From: JAUCQB01 sp964586235
GTDB taxonomy: Bacteria > Planctomycetota > Phycisphaerae > UBA1845 > PWPN01
DNA length: 64,000 nt
Assembly (NCBI GenBank): GCA_964586235.1
Contig: CAZPIO010000010.1
Coordinates: forward strand, 38,390-102,389
Direction of reading: 5' to 3'
This document shows, in pieces, positions 34,601 to 44,861 of this stretch. Each line of letters opens with the position of its first letter. The stretch's first letter is position 1. The translations under genes and the position numbers were made by a program. The notes below the pieces were generated by a model, which was not told the origin of the DNA, ran no database searches, and was given only the letters and a program-made list of their open reading frames with translations.

Positions 34601-37561
34601 GCCACAGAGGCCGATGCACAGCTCTACGGGCGGCTTGCGGGAGCCGTCCTTTATGCCGACCCGCATCGCCGTGCCCTGGGCGGCCTCATAGCCCGCAACC
34701 GGCGAGGACAGTCCGGCCTGTGGGGCTACGGAATCTCCGGCGATCTTCCTATTGTGCTCCTGCGCATGAGCGATCAGTCCAACATCGAGCTCGTGAGACA
34801 GCTTGCCCAAGCCCATGCTTATTGGCGAACGAAGGGCCTCGTCGTTGACCTGGTTATCCTGAATGAAGATCAATCAGGATACCGCCAGCCTCTCCAGGAC
34901 CAGATCATGGGTCTGATCGCTGCCGGCGCCGAAGCTCATCCGATCGATCGCCCGGGCGGTATTTTCATCCGACGCAGCGATCAGATCTCCACCGAGGACA
35001 GAATCCTAATTCAGGCCGTGGCCCGCGTGGTCATCGCGGATACGGCCGGCACTCTCGCCGAACAGGTGGAGCGCCGCCATCGTGCGGAAATCGCCGTCCC
35101 GAAGCTGGTCGCTGTCCGCACTCGCCGTCCCGAAGCTCCGCAGGCCAGAAGAACGCGCCGGGGAGATCTGACCTTTTTCAACGGTCTAGGCGGATTCACC
35201 CGCGACGGCCGCGAATACATCATTACCACTACGGCCGACCAGGTGACTCCCGCCCCATGGGTGAACGTACTGGCCAATTCGGAGTACGGCACCGTCGTGA
35301 CCGAAAGCGGGGGCGCCTATACGTGGGCTGAGAACGCCCACGAGTTCCGCCTGACGCCCTGGTATAACGACCCTGTCAGCGACGTCAGCGGCGAAGCGTT
35401 CTACATCCGTGATGAGGAGACCGGATACTTTTGGTCGCCGGCGCCGCTCCCCACCCGCGGGCCCATGCCTTACACCACACGTCATGGGTTCGGCTACACC
35501 GTCTTCGAATACGCCGAGAACGGTGTCTCCTCCGAGATGTGGACGTACGTCGCCACCGATGCCCCGGTGAAGCTCTGCCGCTTGAAGATCCGTAATTCGT
35601 CCGGTCGGGCCCGTCGCCTGTCGATCACCGGCTTCGTGGAATGGGTCCTGGGCGAACAGCGGTCCAAGAACGCGATGCACGTCGTGACCGAGATGGATCC
35701 GCAGACCGGAGCGGTCTTCGCCCGGAACCCATACAACAGCGAGTTTCCCGGGCGTGTGGCGTTCTTCGCCGTCAGCGAATCTCAGCACACGGTGACTGCT
35801 GATCGCACCGAATTCCTGGGCCGGAACGGGACGCCCGCAAACCCCGCCGCCATGAGCCGGGCCGAGTTGTCGGGCAGGGTTGGCTCGGCCCTCGATCCCT
35901 GCGCGGCCGTGCAGACTACGTTCACACTGGAAGACGGCTGCGAGCGAGAGGTTGTTTTCATTCTGGGGGCCGCTCGCGATGTCGCCACCGTGCGTAACCT
36001 CGTCGGACGGTTCTGCGATGCTCACGGAGCGCGTCAAGCCCTGGAGAGCGTGTGGGACTTCTGGAATCACACGCTCGGCGCGGTCCACGTGGAGACGCCC
36101 GATTCGGACGTAGACTTCCTGGTCAACGGCTGGTTGCCCTATCAGATCCTTGCATGTCGCATCTGGGCGAGGAGCGGGAGCTACCAATCCGGCGGCGCGT
36201 TTGGCTTCCGGGATCAGCTTCAGGACGTCATGGCCCTGATCCATGCGGGACCGCACCTGACGCGCGAGCACCTGCTTCGCTGCGCGGCCCACCAGTTCCG
36301 CGAAGGAGACGTTCAACACTGGTGGCACCCGCCTCTGGACCGCGGTGTCCGCACGCGCATTTCCGATGATTACCTGTGGCTGCCTTACGCCGTGTGCCGC
36401 TACGTTTCGTCCACGGGCGATGTCGATGTGCTCGACGAGCGTGTTCGTTTCCTCGAAGGTCGTCCCGTCAGGTCGGATGAGGAAAGCTACTATGATCTGC
36501 CGGTGCGTTCGGAGAAAACTGCAACGCTCTACGATCATTGCGTCCGCGCGATCGAGAACGGCTTGAACTTCGGTGAGCACGGCCTGCCGCTCATGGGATG
36601 CGGCGACTGGAACGACGGCATGAATCGTGTCGGCGAGCAGGGCAAGGGGGAAAGCGTGTGGCTTGCCTTCTTCCTGTACGATGTTCTGAAACAGTTCGCC
36701 GAGCTCGCCCGGCGACGCGAAGACAGCGCCTTCGCCGAACGCTGTGAGACCGAGGCGGAGAAGCTCCGGCAGAGCATCGAGCAGCAAGGCTGGGATGGGC
36801 AGTGGTACCGGCGAGCCTACTTCGACAACGGCGAACCGCTGGGTTCCGCCACGAATCCCGAGTGTCAGATCGATTCGCTCCCGCAGAGCTGGTCAGTCCT
36901 CTCTCGCGCCGCGGACCCGGTCCGCGCGCGAGCGGCGTTGGATGCCATCGACAGCCGTCTGGTCCGCCGCGACGCCGGGCTCGTCCAACTCCTCGATCCG
37001 CCGTTCGACAAGTCCCATCTGGAGCCGGGCTATGTCAAAGGCTACAACCCAGGCGTGCGGGAAAACGGAGGCCAGTACACGCACGCCGCCGTGTGGACCG
37101 CCATGGCGTTTGCGGCCGTGGGTGATGGCGCCCGTGCCTGGGAACTGCTGAGACTGATCAATCCCATCAGCCACGGTTCAAGCCCGGCGGCGATCCAGAC
37201 CTACAAGGTCGAACCTTACGTCGTTTCAGCCGACGTTCACAGCAACCTCCAGCATCTCGGCAGAGGGGGATGGACATGGTACACGGGATCCGCCGGCTGG
37301 ATGTATCGCCTTCTGACGGAGTCGCTGCTTGGTTTACGGTTGGAGGTGGATCGCCTTCGTCTGGAGCCGGTCCTGCCGGAGTCGTGGACATCACTCAAGA
37401 TCCACTACCGCTACCGGGAAACACTTCACCACATCACCATGCGAAACAACGGCGGCAGGGCGGTGACACGACTTGTTTTCGATGGCGAGGAGCGTCCCGA
37501 CAAGACCATCCCGCTCATCGACGATCACCAGGAGCACAACGTGGACGTGGAACTGGGCTGA
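28608..37561 (+). CDS. ndvB: Cyclic beta-1,2-glucan synthase (GT84 and GH94-type), interrupted by assembly gap
   Basis: A giant inner-membrane enzyme that makes cyclic beta-1,2-glucan from UDP-glucose. Taken literally the frame breaks at the N run (32797-32896). The same 55 bp flank the run on both sides, and removing 155 bp gives one ORF of about 2932 aa. Order: N-terminal helical domain; membrane helices near 420-480; GT84 transferase with DTDTQ near 640 and RRHRWIRGDWQ near 785; further helices near 830-1010; a glucoamylase-like segment (FYNWYDTRTL, GISESGYN, MAHHQGMSLLS); and C-terminal glycoside-phosphorylase modules (GDWNDGMNRVGE near 2613). Start: TTG 28608 with GGAGGT 8 nt upstream. 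The product is a periplasmic glucan for osmoadaptation or host interaction. Confidence 0.9.
32797..32896. other. Run of 100 N, scaffold gap
   Basis: Exactly 100 N separate two contigs. The 55 bp before it (32742-32796) and after it (32897-32951) are identical, so the contig ends overlap and no sequence is likely missing. Collapsing the overlap restores both reading frame and protein homology (AGFY followed by DLLASEARLGSF). Confidence 0.95.
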
Positions 37562-37654
37562 TCCTCTGACGATTCGGCGGACAGAGAAGGTCTGGGGCAG
37601 TAGACAGGCATGGTCCGCAGCCTCTCCATGATCACATCGTTTTATTTTGACAGA

Positions 37655-38004
37655 GGCTACCCCAATACCCCCGAATCGCATAGCGTTAAAATGTGGGCTT
37701 CTGTGCCACTACTTTGACGAGTGGCGTTTTCTGGACGGCTGATTTCAGTTCGCCGCAGGAAACAGGTCCACGAACCACCACTGTGAAGGTAAATGATGTT
37801 CATTTTTCTCGATGCGTTTTTTTGAGCGTCAGCGACAGGAAAATGAGTAATGCGGTCAAGAAGTATCGAGGACGACCCCACAAATGCCCCTAGAAAAGCC
37901 ACACGGGCTCACAGTTGATTTTGTTTCGAAAAAGGCTACCCCAATACCCCCGAATCGCATAGCGTTAAAATGTGGGCCTCTGTGCGATTATTTCGATGAG
38001 TGGC
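37655..38004 (+). repeat. Pair of about 70-bp direct repeats, 279 bp apart
   Basis: 37655-37725 and 37934-38004 share GGCTACCCCAATACCCCC and the following bases, with one mismatch in the first 52 bp. The last 20 bp differ only in ways that keep a C-x-YFDEW peptide. Between them the DNA is AT-rich and without a convincing gene. It might be part of a replication or regulatory region preceding the primase-like gene. Confidence 0.65.
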
Positions 38005-38150
38005 TTGTCCACGGTCGTTGAAACGCCCCCGGTGGAGGCGGTCACACCCTCAATTCTGTGCATTCGCAGAAAACCGATGCTGACACAACTGAGACAAACC
38101 CTAGGAAATACGAGGTTTTCAGATTTCGGCAGGAATTCAGATGCACGTTG

Positions 38151-38266
38151 TATAATGTATATGTGGCGAGGGGCGATAGCGAAATGATGGGACGAGAACG
38201 CCCAAGAGAATTCAGCCGAGTCCCATCATCGGCTATCCCCAGAGCCAGGTCCAACTAACCTGGCTC
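38151..38266 (+). promoter_or_regulatory. Candidate promoter and hairpins upstream of primase-like gene
   Basis: A consensus TATAAT lies at 38151-38156 in an AT-rich stretch, without a good -35 box. Two hairpins follow: AGCCGA ... TCGGCT near 38213-38233, and GAGCCAGGT ... ACCTGGCTC at 38242-38266, which is followed by CTTTT. They could be an attenuator or replication-control structure. The rest of 37562-38343 contains only the direct repeats. Confidence 0.35.
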
Positions 38267-38343
38267 AGCCCTTTTCAGGGATTGCTGATTCTCACCTTTC
38301 GATTCCGAATCCCACTCGTTTGGATAATCGCCTCGGAGCCTGG

Positions 38344-40029
38344 ATGCACATGGCCCAACAGCTTGAACATCTTGACGAATTCCTGGAGGAGTTCTGCCTT
38401 CAGGCCGATGACCACGACTTCTGCAAGGAGCCCATTCCCCTGCGTTTTCCCGAAGAACCGAGGAACCGAGAATTCTTTCGGCGACCGTCGCAGCAAGACC
38501 TGGAGCGTGGTTATCGTCGGGTCCGCAGGAATTGCCAGGAGATTTGTGTACCTCTGCCAGGGCTCCAGGATAAGCATTTCCAGGTCGTGAGGGCAAATCT
38601 CACCCGTCGCCAGGACTGCGCGAAGGTCCAGAAATACTGGATTCTCGCCACGTACCGCGACGACGCCATGGTGAGTTTTACCCAGTTCGACTTCGACCTG
38701 CATCCGCGACCATCCGAGACGCTGGAAAACCTTGCCGATCAGCGGAAAAGGGTCTACGAGCAGGTCAAGCGACTGGTCGGCATTCTGCGGCTCAACGGCG
38801 TCGATTGCCTCGTGACCAGCTCCCCTGGGAACCCGCATTTCGGCCAGCACGTCCAGGGCATCTACGTTTGGGTCAAACATGAGCCGGTGCGGGTGGCTGA
38901 TCTACGAAGCCAGTGGAGAGCCTGGCTAAACCTGCACGGGTTCAAGGACATCGAATTCTGCTGGCAAACGCAAGGACGGCTGGTCCGCCTGCCCGGTCAG
39001 GCCTACATGCACCTGCTGGACAAAGTATCCCTGCAGCCCAAGTACCCAGGCGAGGGCTTCGCGGAGACCTTTGAGTATTTCATGGCCGCCTGGTCCTTCG
39101 TGTCGCCCGCAGCGGACTATGAGCTATTTGGCGACCTGCCTGCGGAGACACCGGTTACCGCCGTGGCCCCGCATGAGGAAAGGGAGAAACCCGTCCCCGA
39201 AATTCGCTTCAAGGGGTACGCACCCATTCCGACAGTCGATGAGAGCCGACAGGAACCGAACACCTTCGTCCGAGCCACCAAGGCTCGGATCTGCTCCCGG
39301 TTCATCCATCAAGTCAAGCAGGGCAGCGTCGAGAAGGAGCAGGCCGTCACAGCAGTCAAGGAGGAGATGAAGACCAGGGCGCCGAGAAATCCTGACGGGA
39401 GCATTCGCTCGCACACCTGCACCGACTCTGAGCTCCTGGATTCGACCGTCCGCCGATGGTTTGGATGGTACGAGACCCACTACGATCCGCAGCGGACGAC
39501 TTTGTCACCTGAGGTGCGAGCCGTCCGACAGAAACGCGACCAGGAAGACCAGCAGCGAATCGCCCGATGTCTGCGAGTCACAGGCAAGACGCTGGCTCGT
39601 TTGGTATTTCGCGACAGACGCTTTTCGAGACAGCAGAAAAAGCTGATCGTCAGTTTCATATATCCGTTCGTTTATTGGCTGAAACGCTACCGTGGACGAA
39701 TCCATTGTTCGCTGCTGGAGAAGCTCGCAGGCGGCAGACGGCAGTGGGGGATCATCAGGCATCTGTTGTTGAATACAGTTCTATGCATTCTTGATGATTA
39801 CGATCAAGACCAACACAAGTGTCGCCAATGGGGACTGGTCGCGGGTGTCGCAGGTTTCGTGGGTGTCGTGGGTGGTGGTGAAGAGGAGAAGAAAAAAAAG
39901 AGAAACGTAGATGAACATCACCACGACACTCCGTCGTCTGGTCTCTTCCTTGATGGACTCCAGAGCCTGATTAACGCAGTGAACCGTCGAACCGACGAGA
40001 TTCTGGCTTTCTGTGACCTGAATCGATGA
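38344..40029 (+). CDS. Possible AEP-type primase / replication protein
   Basis: 561 aa, not firmly recognised. An FDFDLHP segment with D116 and D118, then 40 residues later SSPGNPHFGQH (S159-H169), then RLVRLPGQ, resemble motifs I-III of archaeo-eukaryotic primase (PrimPol) catalytic domains found in plasmid and phage replication proteins. The C-terminal half is helical and basic (RRWFGWY, RQQKKLIVSFIYPFVYWLKR, LLNTVLCILDDYDQ). There is no signal peptide. ATG 38344 is preceded by GGAG. It is followed 50 bp later by a small gene with a very strong ribosome binding site, likely one operon. An alternative is a virulence-associated or Rep-like protein of another fold. Confidence 0.5.
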   Translation: MHMAQQLEHLDEFLEEFCLQADDHDFCKEPIPLRFPEEPRNREFFRRPSQQDLERGYRRVRRNCQEICVPLPGLQDKHFQVVRANLTRRQDCAKVQKYWILATYRDDAMVSFTQFDFDLHPRPSETLENLADQRKRVYEQVKRLVGILRLNGVDCLVTSSPGNPHFGQHVQGIYVWVKHEPVRVADLRSQWRAWLNLHGFKDIEFCWQTQGRLVRLPGQAYMHLLDKVSLQPKYPGEGFAETFEYFMAAWSFVSPAADYELFGDLPAETPVTAVAPHEEREKPVPEIRFKGYAPIPTVDESRQEPNTFVRATKARICSRFIHQVKQGSVEKEQAVTAVKEEMKTRAPRNPDGSIRSHTCTDSELLDSTVRRWFGWYETHYDPQRTTLSPEVRAVRQKRDQEDQQRIARCLRVTGKTLARLVFRDRRFSRQQKKLIVSFIYPFVYWLKRYRGRIHCSLLEKLAGGRRQWGIIRHLLLNTVLCILDDYDQDQHKCRQWGLVAGVAGFVGVVGGGEEEKKKKRNVDEHHHDTPSSGLFLDGLQSLINAVNRRTDEILAFCDLNR

Positions 40030-40079
40030 TGACGGCCACACCAGCAGTGCGCCTGCACCGAAAAGAATAGGAGGATAAC

Positions 40080-40292
40080 ATGCCGAAGAAGAACAAGGAC
40101 ACCAAGCAGTTGGAGCTGCCCGACGCTGATAGAGTAGTATGCGGTGTCACCGTACGCGAGATGTGTGAGCGATTCCCCTCACTGAGGCGTCTCCCCCTGA
40201 TATCGCGGTGGAAAAAAATCGCGAGAATCCGAGCACGGGAGTTGGTCATCGACATGTTTTTCGAACAACAGAGATCTGGCTGCGATGAGTGA
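40080..40292 (+). CDS. Small hypothetical protein (70 aa)
   Basis: MPKKNKDTKQLELPDADRVV starts a 70-aa basic protein with a helix-rich centre (VREMCERFPSLRRLPLISRW) and ends GCDE. AGGAGG 6 nt before ATG is ideal. It follows the primase-like gene by 50 bp on the same strand and is likely its partner. No family is recognised; a small DNA-binding accessory is plausible. Confidence 0.65.
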   Translation: MPKKNKDTKQLELPDADRVVCGVTVREMCERFPSLRRLPLISRWKKIARIRARELVIDMFFEQQRSGCDE

Positions 40293-40359
40293 ATCCGTCT
40301 GGGTGAGATGAGTTCGCCGGCACAAGAAAGCTTGGCCCGACAGCATCGCCCATTGCCAG

Positions 40360-40657
<298 letters not shown>

Positions 40658-40662
40658 GGCCA

Positions 40663-40930
40663 GGGCTCGCTGTATGCGATCGAAGACCCCCAGGTCCGGT
40701 TCGCCGCATTCAAGAAGGCCGAGGACCGCGAGACGGTGGTCATGCGGCTGTACAATCCGACCGACCGGGAGCAGAAAACCAACCTCCGTTTCGCCGCGAA
40801 GATCGCCAGGGCCTGGCTGACCGATCTGAACGAAGAGCGACAGAGCGAACTGAGGTCTGCCGACCCGCATACGGTATCGGTGCCCCTGGCTCCACAGAAG
40901 ATCGTGACCGTGGAGATCGAGCCCGGCTGA
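40663..40930 (+). pseudogene. GH38-type C-terminal fragment
   Basis: The frame reads SLYAIEDPQVRFAAFKKAED, VVMRLYNPTDREQKT, AWLTDLNEER, VPLAPQKIVTVEIEP and stop. This matches the C-terminal beta domain of alpha-mannosidase-like GH38 enzymes (VVLRLYNPT ... LRPxEIxTL). It is not a tail of the complete GH38 gene that begins at 41152, which has its own C-terminus, so a second GH38 gene once stood here. Confidence 0.7.
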
Positions 40931-41151
40931 GTTAAAACGGTCAGTCAAAGCGCTGCCAGCGGAAACATCCCCGAGAGCGGCACCCGTGCGCTATGCACTC
41001 ACTCTTGCGACACGTTCGAGGACATCCTGAGCACCATCATCTGCCCGTCTCGGTTGGCATCGCCACCCTCCCCCGGTTATACTCGCCGCATCGTCCACGG
41101 CGACCGGCGAAGCACCAGGGCCGCGAGCCGCGACGGGCATGGAGCTTCCAC

Positions 41152-44040
41152 ATGGCCAAACACGAACGCAACCGGCTCTGGGTCATCTCGGGAACCCACT
41201 GGGACCGGGAGTGGCGGTACTCGGCCGACGAGTCGCTGCTCCGCCTGTCGGAGATCGTGGACAGCCTGTTCGACATCCTCGAACACAACAAGGGCTTCAC
41301 CTGCTTCCACCTCGACGGCGGAACCGTGGTCCTCGAGGATTACCTGGCGGTCCGACCGGAGAACGAGGGCCGGCTCCGCAAGCTAATCAAGCAGGGCCGC
41401 ATCGCCACCGTGCCCTGGTACACTCTCCCCGAGATGAACACGGTCGCCCCCGAATCGCTGATCCGAAACCTGCTGATAGGCAAGCGGATGGCCGCCGGCT
41501 TTGGGGCCGCGACCGATACCGGGTACACCGCGACCTCTTACGGCCAGATCTCGCAACTGCCCCAGATCTACGCCGGCTTCGGCCTGCGATCGGCCCTGAC
41601 CTACCGCGGTACCAACCGCCACCAGGTCCCGCCGATCTGCCTGTGGGAGAGCCCGGACGGCACGCGGATCCACCACATCCGCTGCTTCGACGAGGTGACA
41701 CGGACCAACTGGTACTTCTTCGTGCACTACGAGCTGGTGCTGGGCAAGCTGCCCCGCGACCTGCGCCGCAAGTACGACCCGCGGAACCTGCCCGTCCATA
41801 TGGCCGACGACGTCCTCTACCAGGGCGGGTTCCAGATGTTGTACGAGGACATGGCCTTCAACGACAAACCCGAGGCCATGAAGGCCGCCCTGCGCCACTT
41901 TCTTAAGCAGGCCCAGCCCCAGCAGATCGGCCCCCACATCCTGGCCCTGGACATGGAGGACAACGCCTCGCCGTACGACAACCTGCCGGCCATCATCCGC
42001 AGGTACAACAAGCTCCAGGACGATTGGGAACTGGTCCTCGATTCGCTCGACAACTACACTGCGGCGGTCATCCGCGACGTCAACGACCAGTCCCTGCCGG
42101 TCCACAAGGGCGAGATGCGGTTCGGGATCATCGAGGTCGGCTTCAATGGCCTGCTGGGCACCACCCAATCGTCGCGGACCATTCTCAAGCTGCTCAACAA
42201 CGAGGCCGAACGCGAACTGATCGCGGTCGCCGAGCCGCTCTGCTCGATGTCCGCCATGCTCGGCGGACCTTACTGGCACACCCTGCTCGACCGGGCCTGG
42301 CTACTGCTGCTCAAGAGCCACTGCCACGACAGCATCTGCGGGGCGGCAATCGACGAGGCCCACCAGGACATGCCCACCCGGTTCCGGGCGGTCAGCGCCC
42401 TGGCCCGCGAGACCAGCCGCGAGTCGGCCGAGTACCTCTGGAGCCGGCTGAACACCGCGTCGGCGTTCGGCAAGGACGACCTCACCCTGACCTTCTTCAA
42501 TGCCCTGCCGACCGCCCGCGTCGGCGTGGTGCCGGTCATCGTGGACACCCCGGTGCCCGACCTGGGCAGCGTCTACGTCGAGGCCTGCAGCGGGGCCGGC
42601 CCGATCACCGAGGATACCGGCGAGCCCGAACCGGTCACCTACGACTACTTCGACCTGATCGATGACCAGGGCCGACCGGTCGACTGGGTCGAACTCGAAC
42701 GGGAAAAGACGGTCATGGAGGTCGAGACCCGGCTCGACTCCAGCGCCACCGTCTACGACGTCGTCCGGCACCGGCTTCTCATGGAGGTGGACGTCCCGCC
42801 GATGGGCTACCGGACCTACGCCCTCCGCCCGCGCGAGCGGCGATACGTGACCGACCCCCAGCCCGTCGGCGACCGGCCTTTGCTCGCGGCGCCCGGCGGA
42901 ATTCTCGAGAACGAGTCCCTCAAGGTGCAGATCAACCCCAACGGAACGTTCAACCTCACCGACAAGCGTTCCGGCCGGACCATCGCCGGCATGCACTGGT
43001 TCTGCGACAACGGCAGCGTGGGCAACGCCCACATGAACAAGAGCCCGCTCCGTGATTTCACCGTGACCAGCCTCGGCTGCCATGCGGTCATTACCCTGAT
43101 CCGGAACACAAAGCTGGCGGCCACCTGGCGGATCGACCTGACCATGCCGGTGCCGGCGGAGGCCGACCTCGACGCCCGCAACCGGTCGCGGCACATGCTC
43201 GACCTGGAGATCAGCACCTGGCTCACGCTCCGCAAGGGCACCCGCCGGCTCGAGGTCCGCACCCGGTTTGACAATCGCTGCCGCGACCACCGGCTGCGGG
43301 CCATGCTACCCAGCGACGTTCGTACCAACATCGCCCACGTCGAGTCGGCGTTCGACGTCGTCGAGCGGGACATCCGCTGGAAGAACACGGGTGACAATCA
43401 CGAGGGCCATTATCCCTTCCAGCCAATGCAGGGCTTCGTAGACCTGACCGACGGCAAGGAAGGCCTCGCGGTACTCAGCAAGGGCCTCCGCGAATACGAG
43501 GTGGTGGACGACGCCCGGCGAACCGTGGCCATCACCCTGATGCGAGCCCACCGCGCCTACATGCGGGCCAACCGCGGGTTGATGACCCCGGACGAGTACG
43601 ACAAGTGCCAGGGCCAGCACTCGATCGGAATCCACGACATGGAGTACGCCATCCTGCCGCACGCCGGCGACTGGCAGACGGGCGACGTCATGACCGAAGC
43701 CCAGGACTTCAACACGCCGTGGCGTATCATCCAGGGTGTGCCCAAGCCGGGTGACCAGCCGCTCACCCAGTCACTGATCCGCATCGGGCCCGAAGACCGG
43801 GTACGATTGTCCGCCTTCTACCAGAGCGCCGACCGGCAGGGCTATATCCTGCGGCTGTGGAACTGCTCCGACTCGCCGGTCAAGGCGACCATCCAGGCGG
43901 CCCGGCCGGTCGCCGCAATGCGGAAAGTCTCGATGGACGAGCAGCGGATCATCGAGAAGATCCAGCCCAAGGCCGGCAAGTGGGTGGTGCCGCTCCGCGG
44001 CAAAGAGATCGCCACCCTTTACATCAACACCGGGAAGTGA
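41152..44040 (+). CDS. GH38-like alpha-mannosidase
   Basis: 962 aa. The N-terminal catalytic region begins with the metal site THWDREW (H16, D18). The central bundle contains KSHCHDSICGAAIDEAHQDM, a GH38 signature. The C-terminal beta domains run from about 600 (LRNTKLAATWRID, LEVRTRFDN). In classical GH38 the nucleophile is Asp in a P-D-x-F-G motif; here the aligned stretch is TATSYGQISQLPQ with Thr at 128, so mechanism or specificity may differ. There is no signal peptide, so it is cytoplasmic. Start ATG 41152, with GGAG upstream. It heads a cluster with an isomerase (37 bp) and a PfkB kinase, consistent with catabolism of mannosides imported into the cell. Confidence 0.85.
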   Translation: MAKHERNRLWVISGTHWDREWRYSADESLLRLSEIVDSLFDILEHNKGFTCFHLDGGTVVLEDYLAVRPENEGRLRKLIKQGRIATVPWYTLPEMNTVAPESLIRNLLIGKRMAAGFGAATDTGYTATSYGQISQLPQIYAGFGLRSALTYRGTNRHQVPPICLWESPDGTRIHHIRCFDEVTRTNWYFFVHYELVLGKLPRDLRRKYDPRNLPVHMADDVLYQGGFQMLYEDMAFNDKPEAMKAALRHFLKQAQPQQIGPHILALDMEDNASPYDNLPAIIRRYNKLQDDWELVLDSLDNYTAAVIRDVNDQSLPVHKGEMRFGIIEVGFNGLLGTTQSSRTILKLLNNEAERELIAVAEPLCSMSAMLGGPYWHTLLDRAWLLLLKSHCHDSICGAAIDEAHQDMPTRFRAVSALARETSRESAEYLWSRLNTASAFGKDDLTLTFFNALPTARVGVVPVIVDTPVPDLGSVYVEACSGAGPITEDTGEPEPVTYDYFDLIDDQGRPVDWVELEREKTVMEVETRLDSSATVYDVVRHRLLMEVDVPPMGYRTYALRPRERRYVTDPQPVGDRPLLAAPGGILENESLKVQINPNGTFNLTDKRSGRTIAGMHWFCDNGSVGNAHMNKSPLRDFTVTSLGCHAVITLIRNTKLAATWRIDLTMPVPAEADLDARNRSRHMLDLEISTWLTLRKGTRRLEVRTRFDNRCRDHRLRAMLPSDVRTNIAHVESAFDVVERDIRWKNTGDNHEGHYPFQPMQGFVDLTDGKEGLAVLSKGLREYEVVDDARRTVAITLMRAHRAYMRANRGLMTPDEYDKCQGQHSIGIHDMEYAILPHAGDWQTGDVMTEAQDFNTPWRIIQGVPKPGDQPLTQSLIRIGPEDRVRLSAFYQSADRQGYILRLWNCSDSPVKATIQAARPVAAMRKVSMDEQRIIEKIQPKAGKWVVPLRGKEIATLYINTGK

Positions 44041-44077
44041 TCCCAAGCGGACCTCTTTTCATCGCAAGGGTAAGATA

Positions 44078-44749
44078 ATGAAACGTTCAGAGATCAACGC
44101 AAACATCCGACTGGCCAGGCAGCTTTTCGACGCCCACTGTTTCAGGCTGCCACGCTGGGCAAGCTGGTCGCCGGCCGACTGGAAGAAGGCCGGACCCGAG
44201 GCCCGCGAAATCAAGGAGTGCATGCTCGGCTGGGACATCACCGACTTCGGACTGAACAACTTCGCCAGGATCGGCCTGACCCTGTTCACCATCCGCAACG
44301 GCAACCTGGCCCGGCCGGACAACAAGAAGACCTACGCCGAGAAGATCATGTTCGTCCAGGTGAACCAGGTAACCCCGATGCACTTCCACTGGGCGAAGAT
44401 GGAGGACATCATCAACCGGGGCGGCGGCGATCTGGTCATCCAGCTCTACAACGCGACGCTCGACGAGGACCTCGACCACACCAGCGAGGTGGTGGCAATG
44501 ATCGATGGCATCCGGCGGACGGCAAAGGCCGGCGACATCGTGCGGCTCGCCCCCGGCGACAGCATCACCCTGCCCCCACGACTCTATCACAAGTTCTGGG
44601 CCGAAAAGGGCAACTGCATGGTTGGCGAGGTGTCCATGGTCAATGACGATACCAAGGACAATCGCTTCCACGAGCCGATCGGCCGGTTCCCTAAGATCGA
44701 AGAGGATGAGCCACCACTACACCTGCTATGCAACGAGTACCCGGCGTGA
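44078..44749 (+). CDS. D-lyxose/D-mannose isomerase
   Basis: 223 aa, a cupin-fold isomerase (D-lyxose isomerase family, EC 5.3.1.15) that converts D-lyxose to D-xylulose and commonly D-mannose to D-fructose. The metal-binding set is visible as H102-x-H104 and E109 (MHFHWAKMED) and H171 (LYHKFW). The length is normal. The start ATG follows GGGTAAG. It lies 37 bp after the GH38 gene and 112 bp before the sugar kinase, so mannose released by the first enzyme could become fructose here. Confidence 0.88.
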   Translation: MKRSEINANIRLARQLFDAHCFRLPRWASWSPADWKKAGPEAREIKECMLGWDITDFGLNNFARIGLTLFTIRNGNLARPDNKKTYAEKIMFVQVNQVTPMHFHWAKMEDIINRGGGDLVIQLYNATLDEDLDHTSEVVAMIDGIRRTAKAGDIVRLAPGDSITLPPRLYHKFWAEKGNCMVGEVSMVNDDTKDNRFHEPIGRFPKIEEDEPPLHLLCNEYPA

Positions 44750-44861
44750 TCGACGCACCGGGGGACAACCGTGAGCCAAGCGACTCGGCCGGGACGGCCA
44801 AGCCACGATGCCCGAGTAAGCCATGGCCACGCTCATGGACGACTGACACGGAGAATGCTTG

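Noticed and set aside
37655..38004. CRISPR array
   Set aside because: Only two repeat copies, 279 bp apart, with no spacer-sized units and no cas genes.
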